From the NCBI RefSeq assembly GCF_014842925.1, contig NZ_JACYXJ010000002.1, forward strand, positions 62,001 to 126,000: 64,000 nucleotides of DNA. Direction: 5' to 3'. Source of the stretch: Roseibium polysiphoniae (GTDB taxonomy: Bacteria > Pseudomonadota > Alphaproteobacteria > Rhizobiales > Stappiaceae). Made by a program: the position numbers and the translations under genes. Numbering within the stretch: position 1 is the stretch's first letter; the number at the start of each line of letters is the position of its first letter. This document shows positions 49,219-58,952 of the stretch, piece by piece. The notes below the pieces were generated by a model. It was not told the origin of the DNA. It worked only from the letters and a program-made list of their open reading frames with translations, and did not search any database.

Positions 49219-49983
49219 ATGGCAGGGCGAACGCCCACGACAGACCGCAGGAAACAGGGATCTCACCTTGAGACTCCCCGAACGGATGCAGCGGTGACGC
49301 CGGTTTCGGGCGCTTCCGAGGTTGCCGCCTTTCTGGAACAGGCAAAATCCCTGGAATCTGCCGCGAAACGCACTCAAACCAGCGGCCGGCTGATCTTTGC
49401 GCTTGATGCGACGATGAGCCGTCAACCGACCTGGGATCAGGCCTGTCACATCCAGGCGGAGATGTTCCGCGAGGCTGACAAGATCGCCGGGCTGGAAATC
49501 AAGCTTGTCTATTTTCGCGGTTTTGGCGAATGCAAATCCTCGAGATGGTTCAGCCATGGCGACGAAATGGCGAAGGCCATGTCGCGGATCGTCTGCCAGG
49601 GTGGGCGGACACAGATCCGAAAGGTGCTGGCGTCTGGCCTCAAGGAGGCCCGTGCGGAGAAGGTCTCGGCGATTGTCTACGTCGGCGACTGCATGGAAGA
49701 GGATGTGGACCAGCTCTGTGCAAGGGCTGGTGAACTCGGGCTTCTCGGCGTACCGATGTTCCTGTTTCAGGAGGGACGCGACCCGGTGGCCGAACAGGCC
49801 TTTCGCGAGATCGCGAGGCTGACCAACGGTGCCTATGGGTCGTTCGACGCCGGGGCGGCTAGGCAGCTTGCAGAGCTCCTGAAGGCTGTTGCGGTCTATG
49901 CATCGGGTGGTCGAGACGCGCTGGTGGCGCTGGAAAAACGCGGCGACGCAGGTGCGCGGTTGCTGATCGAACAAATGAAGTAG
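49219..49983 (+). CDS. VWA-domain protein
   Basis: 254 residues. After a polar 45-residue start, GRLIFALDATMSRQPTWDQA is a von Willebrand A-type beta strand with a MIDAS-like D-x-T/S-x-S (DATMS). VYFRGFGECKSSRWFSHGDEMAKAM and SAIVYVGDCMEEDVDQL follow. It lacks a signal or membrane helix. It is paired with the membrane J-domain gene five bases downstream, so the two probably act together; no function is known. Confidence 0.85.
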   Translation: MAGRTPTTDRRKQGSHLETPRTDAAVTPVSGASEVAAFLEQAKSLESAAKRTQTSGRLIFALDATMSRQPTWDQACHIQAEMFREADKIAGLEIKLVYFRGFGECKSSRWFSHGDEMAKAMSRIVCQGGRTQIRKVLASGLKEARAEKVSAIVYVGDCMEEDVDQLCARAGELGLLGVPMFLFQEGRDPVAEQAFREIARLTNGAYGSFDAGAARQLAELLKAVAVYASGGRDALVALEKRGDAGARLLIEQMK

Positions 49984-49987
49984 GTGG

Positions 49988-50689
49988 ATGATTTATCTGA
50001 TTTTGGGCCTGGCCGTGCTCGCGTTTTTTCTTCTGGCCGGCAACGGGTTCGTACGGGCCAATCCCGCCGATCTTGCACGCCAGCTGAAGACGGCTGGCGG
50101 AATTGGCCTTCTTCTTCTGGCCGCTCTGTTGGCGGTGACGGGCCGTTTCGGCTTTGCCATTGGCGCTGCCGGATTCGGTCTCACGTTGCTGGGAATGCGA
50201 AATTCACCGGGAGGACGAGGCGGCGGCCGGCCAAGCGGCGGCCAGATCTCCAAGGTGAGGGCCGCCATGGTCGAGATGGAACTTGACCATGACAGCGGCG
50301 CCATGCGCGGGATCATTCTTGCCGGTCAATTCGACGGGCACAGTCTTGATGATCTTAGCGACGAAGATCTCAAGACCTTCTGGGAGGAAACGGCGGCCGA
50401 TGGCCAGAGCCGCTCCCTAGTCGAAGCTTACCTCGACCGCAGGCTTTCCAGCTGGCGAGAAGACTTCCAGGCGGATGGAACAGAGCGGCAGGGACGCGCG
50501 ACGAGCTCGGGCGCCATGACAGATCAGGAGGCCTACGAGGTCCTGGGGCTTTCGCCCGATGCCGGGGACGCGGAAATTAGAGCCGCGCACCGCAGGCTCA
50601 TGAAGCGCTTGCACCCCGATCATGGGGGCACCGCTTTCCTGGCTGCTAAACTCAACGAGGCTAAGGACAGGCTTCTCAGAAGACATTGA
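49988..50689 (+). CDS. Membrane-anchored J-domain protein
   Basis: 233 residues. Two N-terminal hydrophobic segments (about 2-18 and 36-68) and a Gly/Arg linker precede a middle acidic domain and a C-terminal J domain (about 175-233): EAYEVLGLSPDAGDAEIRAAHRRLMKRLHPDHGGTAFLAAKLNEAKDRLL, with the HPD motif intact. The layout resembles Pam18/TIM14-type J proteins and should recruit DnaK to the membrane. It is translated right after the VWA gene. Confidence 0.87.
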   Translation: MIYLILGLAVLAFFLLAGNGFVRANPADLARQLKTAGGIGLLLLAALLAVTGRFGFAIGAAGFGLTLLGMRNSPGGRGGGRPSGGQISKVRAAMVEMELDHDSGAMRGIILAGQFDGHSLDDLSDEDLKTFWEETAADGQSRSLVEAYLDRRLSSWREDFQADGTERQGRATSSGAMTDQEAYEVLGLSPDAGDAEIRAAHRRLMKRLHPDHGGTAFLAAKLNEAKDRLLRRH

Positions 50690-50706
50690 GGATATCCGTT
50701 ACGCTT

Positions 50707-52224
50707 TTACTGGTAGATGGCATAGCAGGCGAACTTCGCCTTCTTCAGGGTCTTGCAGGCGCTTAAGGCGGCGGTCTTGGTTTCGAAACCGACGAACCTT
50801 GCGCGGTAAAGGGTTTGGCCATTTGCCTCGACCGGTTCCGTGTAAGGCACGCGCTTGCGCAGGGCCTTTCCGGTGCGGGACTTTGCCTTGTTGAGCATCT
50901 CGATCGCGCCGGTTTCACTTTCCGCGGCTGCGATCTGCACCTGCCAGCCGGGCGCGCGGTCAGGTGTGTCGCTGGTCGCGACCGTCACCGTGTCTGCGAC
51001 CTTTTCCGGCATTTGCTGAGGAACTGGGGCCACGTTCACCATGGTCACAACCGGTTGGGCTGTGGCAGGCGCGCGGACCAGATCGCTCGCAGGAGCTTGC
51101 TGGGGAACCGGAGCGAGACCAGCAACCGCAAAAGTGCTGGCCATACGGCTCTTCACCATTTTCGGCGGGACAGGAATGGTGCCGGTCACCAGGTGTGTCG
51201 GATCATTCTTGGGCTCGTCCGGCTTGGCGAGTGCCAGAACCACGGGCGCACCGGTCGCTGCAGGAGCCTGGCTGCCAGGCTTCAAGGCTGGAAGCGGTGC
51301 GGCCTTGAGATCAGCGGCGCGGAAGGCTGGCACGATGCCGCGGGACACCAGGGCAGGGGCCGTCTTCGGACCACGGCTGGCCTTCTTGAGGTAGCGGTTG
51401 ATCAGCTTGACCATCTGCGCGTCGCGGGAGCGGCCAGTCTTGCCACCCATGACGACGGCGACGATATGACGGCCGTCACGTTTCACTGACGCGGTCAGAT
51501 TGAAGCCGGATGCGCGGGTGTAGCCGGTCTTGATGCCGTCAACGCCCTTGATGCGGCCGAGCAGCTTGTTGTGATTGCCGTAGCGGCGGCCCTTGTAGGT
51601 GAAAGACCGTGTCTCAAAGTAGCTGTAGTACTTGGGAAAGCGTTCCTCGATGGCCCGTCCCAGCGTCGCCATGTCACGTGCGGTGGTGCGCTGCTTGGAA
51701 TTTGGAAGGCCGTGAGGGTTGCGGAACGTGGTCTTGGACATGCCGAGCTGGCGTGCCGTCCGGGTCATGCGCTCCGCGAAGTTGCGCTCGGAGCCGCTGA
51801 TGTTCTCGGCAATGACCGTCGACGCGTCATTTGCCGATTTTGTCACCAGCCCGAGAATGGCGTCCTTAACCTTGATCGTGGAACCGGCTTTCAGGCCCAG
51901 TTTCGTTGGCGGGCGACCTGCTGCGTATTTCGAAACCTTGAGCTTCGAGTTCAGCGAGTAGCGTCCTGCTTCCATCTCTTCAAAGAGAACATAGAGCGTC
52001 ATGATCTTGGTGAGGGACGCTGGATAGCGGTAGGCATCGGCAGAAGACGAATAGAGCGTCTTGCCGGTTTTCGCGTCGACGACGATGCCGGCGTATTTCG
52101 AGTTCGCCGCGGCTGGCACGGCCATCGCGGCCATCAGCCCGGCGGTTGCCACAGCCCTGAACCAGGGAGCTCGATTTCGTACGGCGCGGAGGAGACGCAT
52201 ACCAAACACAGTTACTAATCCCAT
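50707..52224 (-). CDS. D-alanyl-D-alanine carboxypeptidase with SPOR domain
   Basis: 505 residues from ATG 52224 (ATG 52200 also possible). A signal peptide (to about residue 40) leads into a PBP5/6-type S11 domain with Ser70-x-x-Lys73 (ASLTK), Ser130-x-Asn132 (KSANDAS) and Lys232-Thr-Gly (GIKTGYT). A Pro/Ala-rich linker (about 285-415) and a C-terminal SPOR domain (about 428-505, WQVQIAAAESETGAIEMLNKAK...LYRARFVGF) follow. It trims the terminal D-Ala of stem peptides; SPOR should direct it to denuded septal glycan. Confidence 0.93.
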   Translation of the reverse strand: MGLVTVFGMRLLRAVRNRAPWFRAVATAGLMAAMAVPAAANSKYAGIVVDAKTGKTLYSSSADAYRYPASLTKIMTLYVLFEEMEAGRYSLNSKLKVSKYAAGRPPTKLGLKAGSTIKVKDAILGLVTKSANDASTVIAENISGSERNFAERMTRTARQLGMSKTTFRNPHGLPNSKQRTTARDMATLGRAIEERFPKYYSYFETRSFTYKGRRYGNHNKLLGRIKGVDGIKTGYTRASGFNLTASVKRDGRHIVAVVMGGKTGRSRDAQMVKLINRYLKKASRGPKTAPALVSRGIVPAFRAADLKAAPLPALKPGSQAPAATGAPVVLALAKPDEPKNDPTHLVTGTIPVPPKMVKSRMASTFAVAGLAPVPQQAPASDLVRAPATAQPVVTMVNVAPVPQQMPEKVADTVTVATSDTPDRAPGWQVQIAAAESETGAIEMLNKAKSRTGKALRKRVPYTEPVEANGQTLYRARFVGFETKTAALSACKTLKKAKFACYAIYQ

Positions 52225-52617
52225 TTTGGGTCACGCTATTTGCGGCAACCGATCCAGAGGTTAGCCTGACTGTCAGAGCGAAACCCGTTCGATTGCCGAT
52301 GATTTGATGATCAATCTGATGGAAACGCGGTTACGAATGAGTAAATGAAACTGCTCCAAAGCCCAAAAAAGATTAGCTTAAAATTAGTATTAATGAACAG
52401 TAAACGATATCGAAAGTGCATTTTTGTGCACTCATTAAATACATTCCATGTCTAGTTTTTCGTATTCATTGATTTATTTGATTACTTGTTTGTTAAATGA
52501 GCGCCGTCGCGAGTAGACGGTTCCAACGAAAATTGTCATATTTCTGTCTTTTCTTTCTTTTGCTATAGGTGGTGTGCCCTAAGTGTCTGCATCCTATGCG
52601 TGATATTGAAAAATATA
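52225..52617. other. AT-rich intergenic stretch, no gene seen
   Basis: About 390 bases between the carboxypeptidase start and the phasin promoter. It is AT-rich, with no reading frame or hairpin worth calling. It probably carries the carboxypeptidase promoter. Confidence 0.5.
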
Positions 52618-52664
52618 TTGCATTGCAAAAAAATATTGACATCCATTGTGCGGTGCGAGATATT
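52618..52664 (+). promoter_or_regulatory. Phasin promoter with TGC-N3-GCA palindrome
   Basis: TTGCATTGCAA (52618-52628) lies just upstream of TTGACA (52636-52641), a 17-bp spacer and GATATT (52659-52664). The palindrome has the TGC/GCA form reported for PhaR binding sites, which would link the phasin to polyhydroxyalkanoate status. Confidence 0.6.
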
Positions 52665-52761
52665 CCTCCCGTTAGGTCAACTCTTGATGCGATCGACCGC
52701 GGTGGCCTGATGCGGCGCATATATGTGGGCACTGCAAGGTCGACAGAATGAGGGCAGGAAA

Positions 52762-53094
52762 ATGATGAACAATTTCGAAGATATGCAGAAGCTCGGCAAA
52801 GAAAACATGGATATCGCCATGGAAAGCCTCGGCTCTGTTTCCAAGAGCATGCAGGCGATTGCCGCTGAAGTTGCCGATTATCAGAAGAAGTCTTTCGAAG
52901 AAGGCTCTGCAGCTGTGGAAAAAGTTGCAGCTTCCAAGTCCCTGGACAAGGCGTTCGAGGCCCAGTCCGAGTACTTCAAGACCGCTTATGAAGGCTTCGT
53001 CGGCGAAATGACAAAGCTCGGTGAAATGTACACCGACATGTCCAAGGACGTTTACAAGCCTTTCGAAGGCGTCATGGGCAAAATGTCCAAGTAA
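52762..53094 (+). CDS. Phasin family protein
   Basis: 110 residues from ATG 52762 (second ATG 52765), ribosome site GGCAGGAA. It is entirely helical and amphipathic (NFEDMQKLGKENMDIAMESLGSVSKSMQAIAAEVADYQKKSFEEG, EYFKTAYEGFVGEMTKLGEMYTDMSKDVYKPFEG), the Phasin_2 pattern. It coats polyhydroxyalkanoate granules. A good promoter before it and a strong terminator after it suggest high monocistronic expression. Confidence 0.9.
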   Translation: MMNNFEDMQKLGKENMDIAMESLGSVSKSMQAIAAEVADYQKKSFEEGSAAVEKVAASKSLDKAFEAQSEYFKTAYEGFVGEMTKLGEMYTDMSKDVYKPFEGVMGKMSK

Positions 53095-53100
53095 GCGACC

Positions 53101-53119
53101 TTACCTGTTTGCCAGGTAA
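53101..53119 (+). other. Short hairpin after phasin stop
   Basis: TTACCTG / CAGGTAA, 7-bp stem, TTTGC loop, no T run. It may stabilise the phasin mRNA 3' end ahead of the real terminator. Confidence 0.4.
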
Positions 53120-53142
53120 CCCTGGCGACAATGACTTTTAAG

Positions 53143-53176
53143 AAACCCGGCTTGAAAGAGCCGGGTTTTCTTTTTT
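53143..53176 (+). terminator. Strong terminator after phasin gene
   Basis: AAACCCGGCT / AGCCGGGTTT perfect 10-bp stem, TGAAAG loop, followed by a T-rich tract. Confidence 0.92.
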
Positions 53177-53465
53177 GTTTTCAGGTTTTTGCCGTGCGCC
53201 GCCGAAGCAGGACTGGCGCTCTTTAAATTCAATTTTTGAGACCTACATCCTTAAACGAAGGCGGGCCACCAAGGCTGCGCTCACTTTTGTGTCTGTTTGT
53301 GTCTTGGTTCGCGCAAGGTCGCAAATGTATGTTTCCGGCTTACTTTCGCAACTGCCGTTAAGGTCCGATTTGGCTTTGAGTCAAAAATCAGATCTGCCGT
53401 TGGTTGAGGCTTTTACTCAGCGGCTGCGATTGGTAAGCTGGAGTTGACTGACTGATTTGAGGACG
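53177..53465. other. Intergenic region upstream of clpS
   Basis: About 290 bases. A frame of 90 codons exists but has no recognisable protein character. The region presumably holds the clpS-clpA promoter. Confidence 0.4.
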
Positions 53466-53810
53466 ATGAGCTTGAAAATGGCTGGCGGGGCTGACTTTGA
53501 CGATGGCGATGGCGACACGGGAACGGTCGTTGTCACCAGGACCAAGACGGTTACCAAGCGCCCGAGTCTGTATCGGGTGCTGATCCTCAATGACGACTAT
53601 ACGCCCATGGAGTTCGTGATTCATGTCGTGGAAAGTTTCTTCCAGAAGAATAGGGAAGAGGCGACCCGGATCATGCTCCATGTTCACCATCACGGCGTTG
53701 GGGAATGCGGGATTTATTCCTACGAGGTCGCTGAGACAAAAGTGACGCAAGTCATGGATTTCGCCCGTAAGCACCAGCATCCGCTGCAGTGCGTTATGGA
53801 GAAGAAGTGA
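53466..53810 (+). CDS. clpS: ClpS adaptor
   Basis: 114 residues from ATG 53466. After an acidic flexible start, the ClpS core is intact: [78 protein letters not shown]. It delivers N-degron substrates to ClpA. It lies 12 bases before clpA, the usual operon. Confidence 0.96.
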   Translation: MSLKMAGGADFDDGDGDTGTVVVTRTKTVTKRPSLYRVLILNDDYTPMEFVIHVVESFFQKNREEATRIMLHVHHHGVGECGIYSYEVAETKVTQVMDFARKHQHPLQCVMEKK

Positions 53811-53822
53811 AGGATATCACAC

Positions 53823-56279
53823 GTGCCGTCATTTTCTCGTAGTCTCGAAAAAGCACTCCACCAGGCGCTGGCTTTTGCCAATGAGCGCCAGCAGGAGTAT
53901 GCGACCCTCGAACATTTGCTGTTGGCCCTTCTGGATGATCAGGATGCGGCGGCGGTGATGCGAGCGTGCAACGTGGACATGGACACGATCCGGCGCAGCC
54001 TGGTCGAGTATCTGGAAACCGAGCTCGACAACCTGGTGACCGAAAGCGACGAGGATTCGAAGCCGACCGCCGGGTTCCAGAGGGTGATTCAACGCGCCGT
54101 CATTCACGTGCAGTCCTCCGGTCGCGAAGAAGTGACCGGCGCCAATGTGCTCGTCGCGATCTTTGCGGAGCGGGAAAGCCACGCGGCCTACTTCCTGCAG
54201 GATCAGGACATGACCCGCTACGACGCGGTCAATTACATTTCCCACGGGATTGCAAAGCGCCCGGGCCTGTCCGAAACCCGGCCGATGGACGCCTCCGAAG
54301 AGGAGGAAGAAACCATCCAGGGCGGAGAAGGCTCCGAAGGTAAGTCCAAGGCCAAGTCGGACGCGCTGGAAGCCTATTGCATCAACCTGAATGAGAAGGC
54401 GGAGAAGGGCAAGATTGACCCGTTGATCGGTCGTGACAGCGAGATTTCGCGCACGATCCAGATCCTGTGCCGCCGCTCGAAGAACAATCCGCTGTTCGTC
54501 GGCGACCCGGGCGTTGGCAAGACCGCCATCGCCGAGGGCCTGGCCTATCGGATCGTCAATGGCGACGTTCCCGAGGTTCTGAAAGAAGCGACCATCTTCT
54601 CTCTCGACATGGGGGCGCTTCTCGCTGGAACTCGCTACCGCGGCGATTTTGAAGAGCGCCTCAAGCAGGTGATGAAGGAAATCGAGGAATTTCCCGGTGC
54701 GGTGATGTTCATCGACGAGATCCACACCATCATCGGTGCCGGTGCGACCTCCGGTGGTGCGATGGATGCATCGAACCTCCTGAAGCCTGCCTTGGCGTCC
54801 GGAGCGATCCGCTGCATCGGCTCGACGACCTACAAGGAATACCGGCAGTTCTTCGAGAAGGACCGCGCGCTCGTCCGTCGCTTTCAGAAGATCGATGTGA
54901 ACGAGCCGTCGATCCCGGATGCAATCGATATCCTCAAGGGCCTGAAGCCGTATTTCGAAGACTTCCACAAGGTGCGCTTCACCCACGACGCGATCCGGAC
55001 CGCGGTGGAACTGTCGGCGAAATACATCGCTGACCGGAAGCTGCCGGACAAGGCGATCGATGTGCTCGATGAGACGGGCGCCTCGCAGATGCTGTTGCCG
55101 GAGACACGCCGCCGCAAGACCATCGGCGTCAAGGAAATCGAGAACACCATCGCGACGATGGCCCGGATTCCGCCGAAGACCGTATCTAAGGACGATGCCG
55201 AAGTGCTCTCCGGCCTTGGCACCGATCTGAAACGGGTTGTCTACGGCCAGGATAGTGCCATCGAGACGCTGGCATCGGCGATCAAGCTGGCCCGTGCGGG
55301 TCTGCGCGAGCCGGACAAGCCGATCGGCAGCTATCTGTTCTCCGGTCCGACCGGTGTGGGCAAGACCGAGGTTGCGCGCCAGTTGGCGTCGTCGCTCGGC
55401 GTGGAGCTCATTCGTTTCGACATGTCCGAGTACATGGAGCGGCACACCGTGTCGCGTCTGATCGGCGCGCCTCCAGGCTATGTCGGTTTCGACCAGGGTG
55501 GTCTACTGACCGATGGTGTCGACCAGCACCCTCATTGTGTGCTGCTTCTGGATGAGATCGAGAAGGCGCATCCGGATCTGTTCAACATCCTCCTGCAGGT
55601 GATGGACCACGGCAAGCTGACCGATCACAACGGCAAGCAGGTCGATTTCCGCAATGTGATCCTGATCATGACCACCAATGCGGGCGCGGCGGATATGGCC
55701 AAGTCGCCGGTCGGCTTCAACCGCCTGAAGCGCGAAGGTGACGACGCAGAGGCGATCAACAAGCTGTTCACGCCGGAGTTCCGCAACCGTCTGGACGCGG
55801 TCATTCCTTTCGGAAATCTGCCGAAGGAAGTCGTCTACAAGGTCGTGGAAAAATTCGTCATGCAGCTGGAAGTCCAGCTGGCCGACCGCGGTGTGACCTT
55901 CGAACTGACCGAAGGCGCGACCGAATGGCTGGCAGAAAAGGGCTACGACGATGCGATGGGTGCAAGGCCGCTTGGCCGGGTGATCCAGGAGCACATCAAA
56001 CGGCCGTTGGCCGACGAGGTGCTGTTCGGCAAGCTCAAGAAGGGCGGCATGGTCAAGGTCTCCGTCTCGGAGGACAAGGCCGGCCTTCTGCTTGAATCCA
56101 TCGAGGAGCGGGCTCCGGTGCCGCCAAAAGCGAAAGCCAAGCCTGCGGCCAAGCCAAAGCGCCGCCGCAAGCCGGTCGCGTCCAAGGCGAAGGCCGAGAC
56201 CAAGTCCGGACCGAAATCGTCTGGTGGCAAGTCCGGGCCAAAGAAGAGCCTGGTGCCGAAAGTGCCGCTGGCCGACTAA
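53823..56279 (+). CDS. clpA: ClpA, ATPase subunit of Clp protease
   Basis: 818 residues, GTG start after AAGGAT. An N domain ([33 protein letters not shown]) and two AAA+ modules follow: first Walker [14 protein letters not shown] and Walker [15 protein letters not shown], second Walker [15 protein letters not shown] and Walker [13 protein letters not shown]. The ClpP-docking loop region lies in the second module. The last 60 residues are a Lys/Ala/Pro-rich tail not present in E. coli ClpA. It unfolds proteins for ClpP. Confidence 0.96.
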   Translation: MPSFSRSLEKALHQALAFANERQQEYATLEHLLLALLDDQDAAAVMRACNVDMDTIRRSLVEYLETELDNLVTESDEDSKPTAGFQRVIQRAVIHVQSSGREEVTGANVLVAIFAERESHAAYFLQDQDMTRYDAVNYISHGIAKRPGLSETRPMDASEEEEETIQGGEGSEGKSKAKSDALEAYCINLNEKAEKGKIDPLIGRDSEISRTIQILCRRSKNNPLFVGDPGVGKTAIAEGLAYRIVNGDVPEVLKEATIFSLDMGALLAGTRYRGDFEERLKQVMKEIEEFPGAVMFIDEIHTIIGAGATSGGAMDASNLLKPALASGAIRCIGSTTYKEYRQFFEKDRALVRRFQKIDVNEPSIPDAIDILKGLKPYFEDFHKVRFTHDAIRTAVELSAKYIADRKLPDKAIDVLDETGASQMLLPETRRRKTIGVKEIENTIATMARIPPKTVSKDDAEVLSGLGTDLKRVVYGQDSAIETLASAIKLARAGLREPDKPIGSYLFSGPTGVGKTEVARQLASSLGVELIRFDMSEYMERHTVSRLIGAPPGYVGFDQGGLLTDGVDQHPHCVLLLDEIEKAHPDLFNILLQVMDHGKLTDHNGKQVDFRNVILIMTTNAGAADMAKSPVGFNRLKREGDDAEAINKLFTPEFRNRLDAVIPFGNLPKEVVYKVVEKFVMQLEVQLADRGVTFELTEGATEWLAEKGYDDAMGARPLGRVIQEHIKRPLADEVLFGKLKKGGMVKVSVSEDKAGLLLESIEERAPVPPKAKAKPAAKPKRRRKPVASKAKAETKSGPKSSGGKSGPKKSLVPKVPLAD

Positions 56280-56303
56280 GTGCCAAAAGACATATGAGAT
56301 GCG

Positions 56304-56331
56304 AAAGGGGCGCCAATTGGCGCCCCTTTTT
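56304..56331 (+). terminator. Strong terminator after clpA
   Basis: AAAGGGGCGCC / GGCGCCCCTTT perfect 11-bp stem with AATT loop, T's following; symmetrical, so it also serves the convergent LysR gene. Confidence 0.92.
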
Positions 56332-56344
56332 CTATGCGATCCTT

Positions 56345-57235
56345 CTATTGGGCGTCGGGAACGCTGTCCTGAAACTGGGTGACGATCCAGTCAATTACGG
56401 CCTGGCGGGCCGGTGCATGACGCTGGGCCGCCTGAGGGAAGACCAGATGGTAGCTCTTGTCGCTGGCGGGCAGTGCTTGTGTCATCGGCACGACCACGAG
56501 CCGCTTTCTACGGATTTCTTCGGTCACGAGAACCTCGGGCACCAGAGCAATGCCCTGGCCATCCAGGGCCGCGTCGATCGCGAGCCCGGAGTGGTTGAAT
56601 TTCAAGATCCTGATGCCGTTTGCAATCCGGTTTTCGCCAAGTGCCGCTTCCCATGTGTCATGGCCATCCTGCAGAAGCCGGGTGTCTTTCAAATCCGATA
56701 GGTTTTCTATCGGGTCTATTGTTTCGCCATAAGCGGGAGAGCAGACGGCGCACAGGCGCATGGCGCTCAACTGCCGGTGCTGCAGGGCCTTGAATGGGGG
56801 AGAGCCGATGCGAATGGCCAGGTCGATGTCGTCAGTCTTGAAATTCGCCAGCCGTTCGGTTGCCACCGTGGCTATTTCGATGTCCGGATGAAGATCCTGA
56901 AATCGCGGCAGACGCGGAACTAGCCATTTCGACGCGAGAGACGGCGGCAGGCTGATGGTGATCCGTGGGACGCCCGGTTTCAGGTTTTCTGTGGCCCTAT
57001 CAATGATCTCAAGTGCTTGCGCGACAGCTGCATGATAGTGCGCGCCGGCATCCGTCAAGCGAAGTCCGCGCGGCAGTCTGTAAAACAGCGGCAGATCAAG
57101 TTCTTCTTCAAGGGCGCGAACTTGCTGGGCGACAGCGCCCTGGGTCAGGTTGAGTGCCTCGGCCGCGAGACGAAAGTTCAGGTGCTCTCCGGCGGCGTCA
57201 AAGGCCCGCAACTTGTTGAGACTTGGCTTGCTCAT
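56345..57235 (-). CDS. LysR-family regulator (GcvA-like)
   Basis: 296 residues from ATG 57235. HTH: LNKLRAFDAAGEHLNFRLAAEALNLTQGAVAQQVRALEEELDLPLFYRLPRGLRLTDAG. The effector domain continues ITISLPPSLASKWLVPRLPRF, as in GcvA-type regulators. It is divergent from the SDR gene at 57363 and probably controls it; the ligand is unknown. Confidence 0.9.
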   Translation of the reverse strand: MSKPSLNKLRAFDAAGEHLNFRLAAEALNLTQGAVAQQVRALEEELDLPLFYRLPRGLRLTDAGAHYHAAVAQALEIIDRATENLKPGVPRITISLPPSLASKWLVPRLPRFQDLHPDIEIATVATERLANFKTDDIDLAIRIGSPPFKALQHRQLSAMRLCAVCSPAYGETIDPIENLSDLKDTRLLQDGHDTWEAALGENRIANGIRILKFNHSGLAIDAALDGQGIALVPEVLVTEEIRRKRLVVVPMTQALPASDKSYHLVFPQAAQRHAPARQAVIDWIVTQFQDSVPDAQ

Positions 57236-57362
57236 GGTTGGTTTTTCATCCGTGTGAAAACGTCTACCCAGTAGTTTTTCTATAGTCTTGCTGCATGAGG
57301 GATGATTGGTCAACGCTTTCCGGCAGTTCTAGGTTGAGGTCAGGTTCAACAGGAGAGACGTC

Positions 57363-58067
57363 ATGAGCATTGCAAAGGTTGCACTGATCACTGCTGGCGG
57401 CAGTGGCATGGGGGCGGACGCTGCGCGGCAGCTTGCGGAGGAGGGGTTTGCGGTCGGCATCCTGTCCTCCTCGGGCAAGGGCGAGGCGCTTGGCAAAGAG
57501 TTTGGTGGCTTCGGGGTTACGGGCTCCAATCTTGACCCGGACGCGCTGCAGAAGCTGGTCGATGGTGCCATGGAGCGCTGGGGCCGGATCGACGTTCTGG
57601 TGAATTCTGCCGGCCACGGACCAAAGGGGCCGGTGATGGAGATCTCCGACGAGGACTGGCACATGGGGCTCGAGGTCTATCTGATGAATGTCATTCGTCC
57701 GTCGCGGCTTGTGGCGCCGATCATGGCAAAGCAGGGGGGAGGGACGATCCTCAATATTTCCACCTTCGCTGCCTTCGAGCCGGATCCCCTGTTTCCGACC
57801 TCGGGTGTCTTTCGTGCAGGGCTTGCCAGTTTCACCAAGCTCTTTGCCGACAAGCATGCGGCCGAGAACGTCCGGATGAACAACATTCTTCCCGGTTTCA
57901 TCGACAGTCTGCCCGAAACGGAAGACCGCAAGGCGCGGATCCCCATGGGGCGCTATGGCAAGGCGCAGGAAGTGTCGTCGTTGATTGCCTATCTGGCGAG
58001 CGAAGGGGCTGGCTATATCACCGGCCAGAATATCCGTGTCGACGGTGGTCTGACCCATTCGGTCTAG
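57363..58067 (+). CDS. Atypical SDR protein lacking Tyr-x-x-x-Lys
   Basis: 234 residues. The cofactor motif is ITAGGSGMGAD and NSAGHGP replaces NNAG. NISTFAAF supplies Ser, but the segment that should contain Tyr-x-x-x-Lys reads SGVFRAGLASFTK, with Ser and Arg at the Tyr and Lys places. VDGGLTHSV ends it. It may bind NAD(P) without classical catalysis, or use another residue. It is divergent from a LysR gene, its likely regulator. Confidence 0.85.
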   Translation: MSIAKVALITAGGSGMGADAARQLAEEGFAVGILSSSGKGEALGKEFGGFGVTGSNLDPDALQKLVDGAMERWGRIDVLVNSAGHGPKGPVMEISDEDWHMGLEVYLMNVIRPSRLVAPIMAKQGGGTILNISTFAAFEPDPLFPTSGVFRAGLASFTKLFADKHAAENVRMNNILPGFIDSLPETEDRKARIPMGRYGKAQEVSSLIAYLASEGAGYITGQNIRVDGGLTHSV

Positions 58068-58193
58068 GTGCCCGGTGGTCCCAAATCCGAGGCTGGCGAA
58101 GCTTGCCTCGGGGAGGCAGGCCATTTGACAGGCTGGGGGTTCCGGGATTAGTAAGGGTTCCTTCCTAATTGCCGACCCCCGAGTCCGCCAGAC

Positions 58194-58952
58194 ATGCCAG
58201 ACCATCAAGAAATCAGCCCGCCAGAGGATCACGATGCACCTGTGTCCGGCCGGATCTGGATGGCGCGGGGCGCTCGGGCTGCGATCTCGATTCCCGCTTT
58301 GATTCTGACGGCAGCCTTTGTCGGCTATGCCGGATTGGCGCGTGGAAGCGGTCTGTCCCTGCCTGAAACCCTGATGATGACCGGTCTGGTCTGGGCCTTG
58401 CCATCCATCGTGGTCCTGACCGGGGCGATTTCATCGGGCGTTGGTCTGGTGCCTGCGGCGATTGCTGTCGCGCTGGCCTCGGTGCGTTTGATGCCCATGA
58501 CCATGGCCCTGATCCCCATGGTCAAGGTCGAGGGAAAAACCAAACGCTGGCAGCTGCTTTACATCTCGCATTTCGTGGCCGTGACCGCCTGGGTCTATGG
58601 CATGCGCAATCTGCCGGATCTGCCCAGGGAAGGGCGTTTGCCGTTTTTTGCCGGTTTCGGCACTGCGCTCACCAGTTTTGTTTTCTGCATGACCGGTGTT
58701 GCCTACCTGATGGTGGAGCGCATGCCGCCGGTGCTGTCCGGTGCGCTGTTTCTTCTGACGCCGATCTATTTCGTCTGTTCGCTCTGGAGCGCGTCGAAAC
58801 TCTCCGCCGACAAGGCGGCGATGATCATCGGCCTGATCCTGGGGCCGTTCTTTTACCTCTATGCGCCCGGCCTTGACCTTTTGTGGACCGGGCTTGTCGG
58901 GGGCACCATCGCCTATCTCATCACGCGCTACATGCGCAGGGGGCTGCTGTGA
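58194..58952 (+). CDS. AzlC-family permease subunit
   Basis: 252 residues with multiple transmembrane helices: LPETLMMTGLVWALPSIVVLTGAISSGVGLVPAAIAVALASVRLMPMTMALIP is the AzlC core. AzlC with AzlD forms branched-chain amino-acid exporters. The gene overlaps the AzlD-like gene by four bases (GTGA). An N-terminal polar stretch of about 24 residues precedes the first helix. Confidence 0.88.
   Translation: MPDHQEISPPEDHDAPVSGRIWMARGARAAISIPALILTAAFVGYAGLARGSGLSLPETLMMTGLVWALPSIVVLTGAISSGVGLVPAAIAVALASVRLMPMTMALIPMVKVEGKTKRWQLLYISHFVAVTAWVYGMRNLPDLPREGRLPFFAGFGTALTSFVFCMTGVAYLMVERMPPVLSGALFLLTPIYFVCSLWSASKLSADKAAMIIGLILGPFFYLYAPGLDLLWTGLVGGTIAYLITRYMRRGLL

Noticed and set aside
52569..52751. 60-codon frame across the phasin promoter
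   Set aside because: It spans the -35 and -10 boxes and has no family resemblance.
53175..53447. 90-codon frame upstream of clpS
   Set aside because: No ribosome site, irregular composition and no recognisable protein pattern; it begins inside the phasin terminator.
53829..55445. Long antisense reading frame opposite clpA (538 codons)
   Set aside because: It is a by-product of codon bias in the GC-rich clpA gene; it lacks protein character and a ribosome site.
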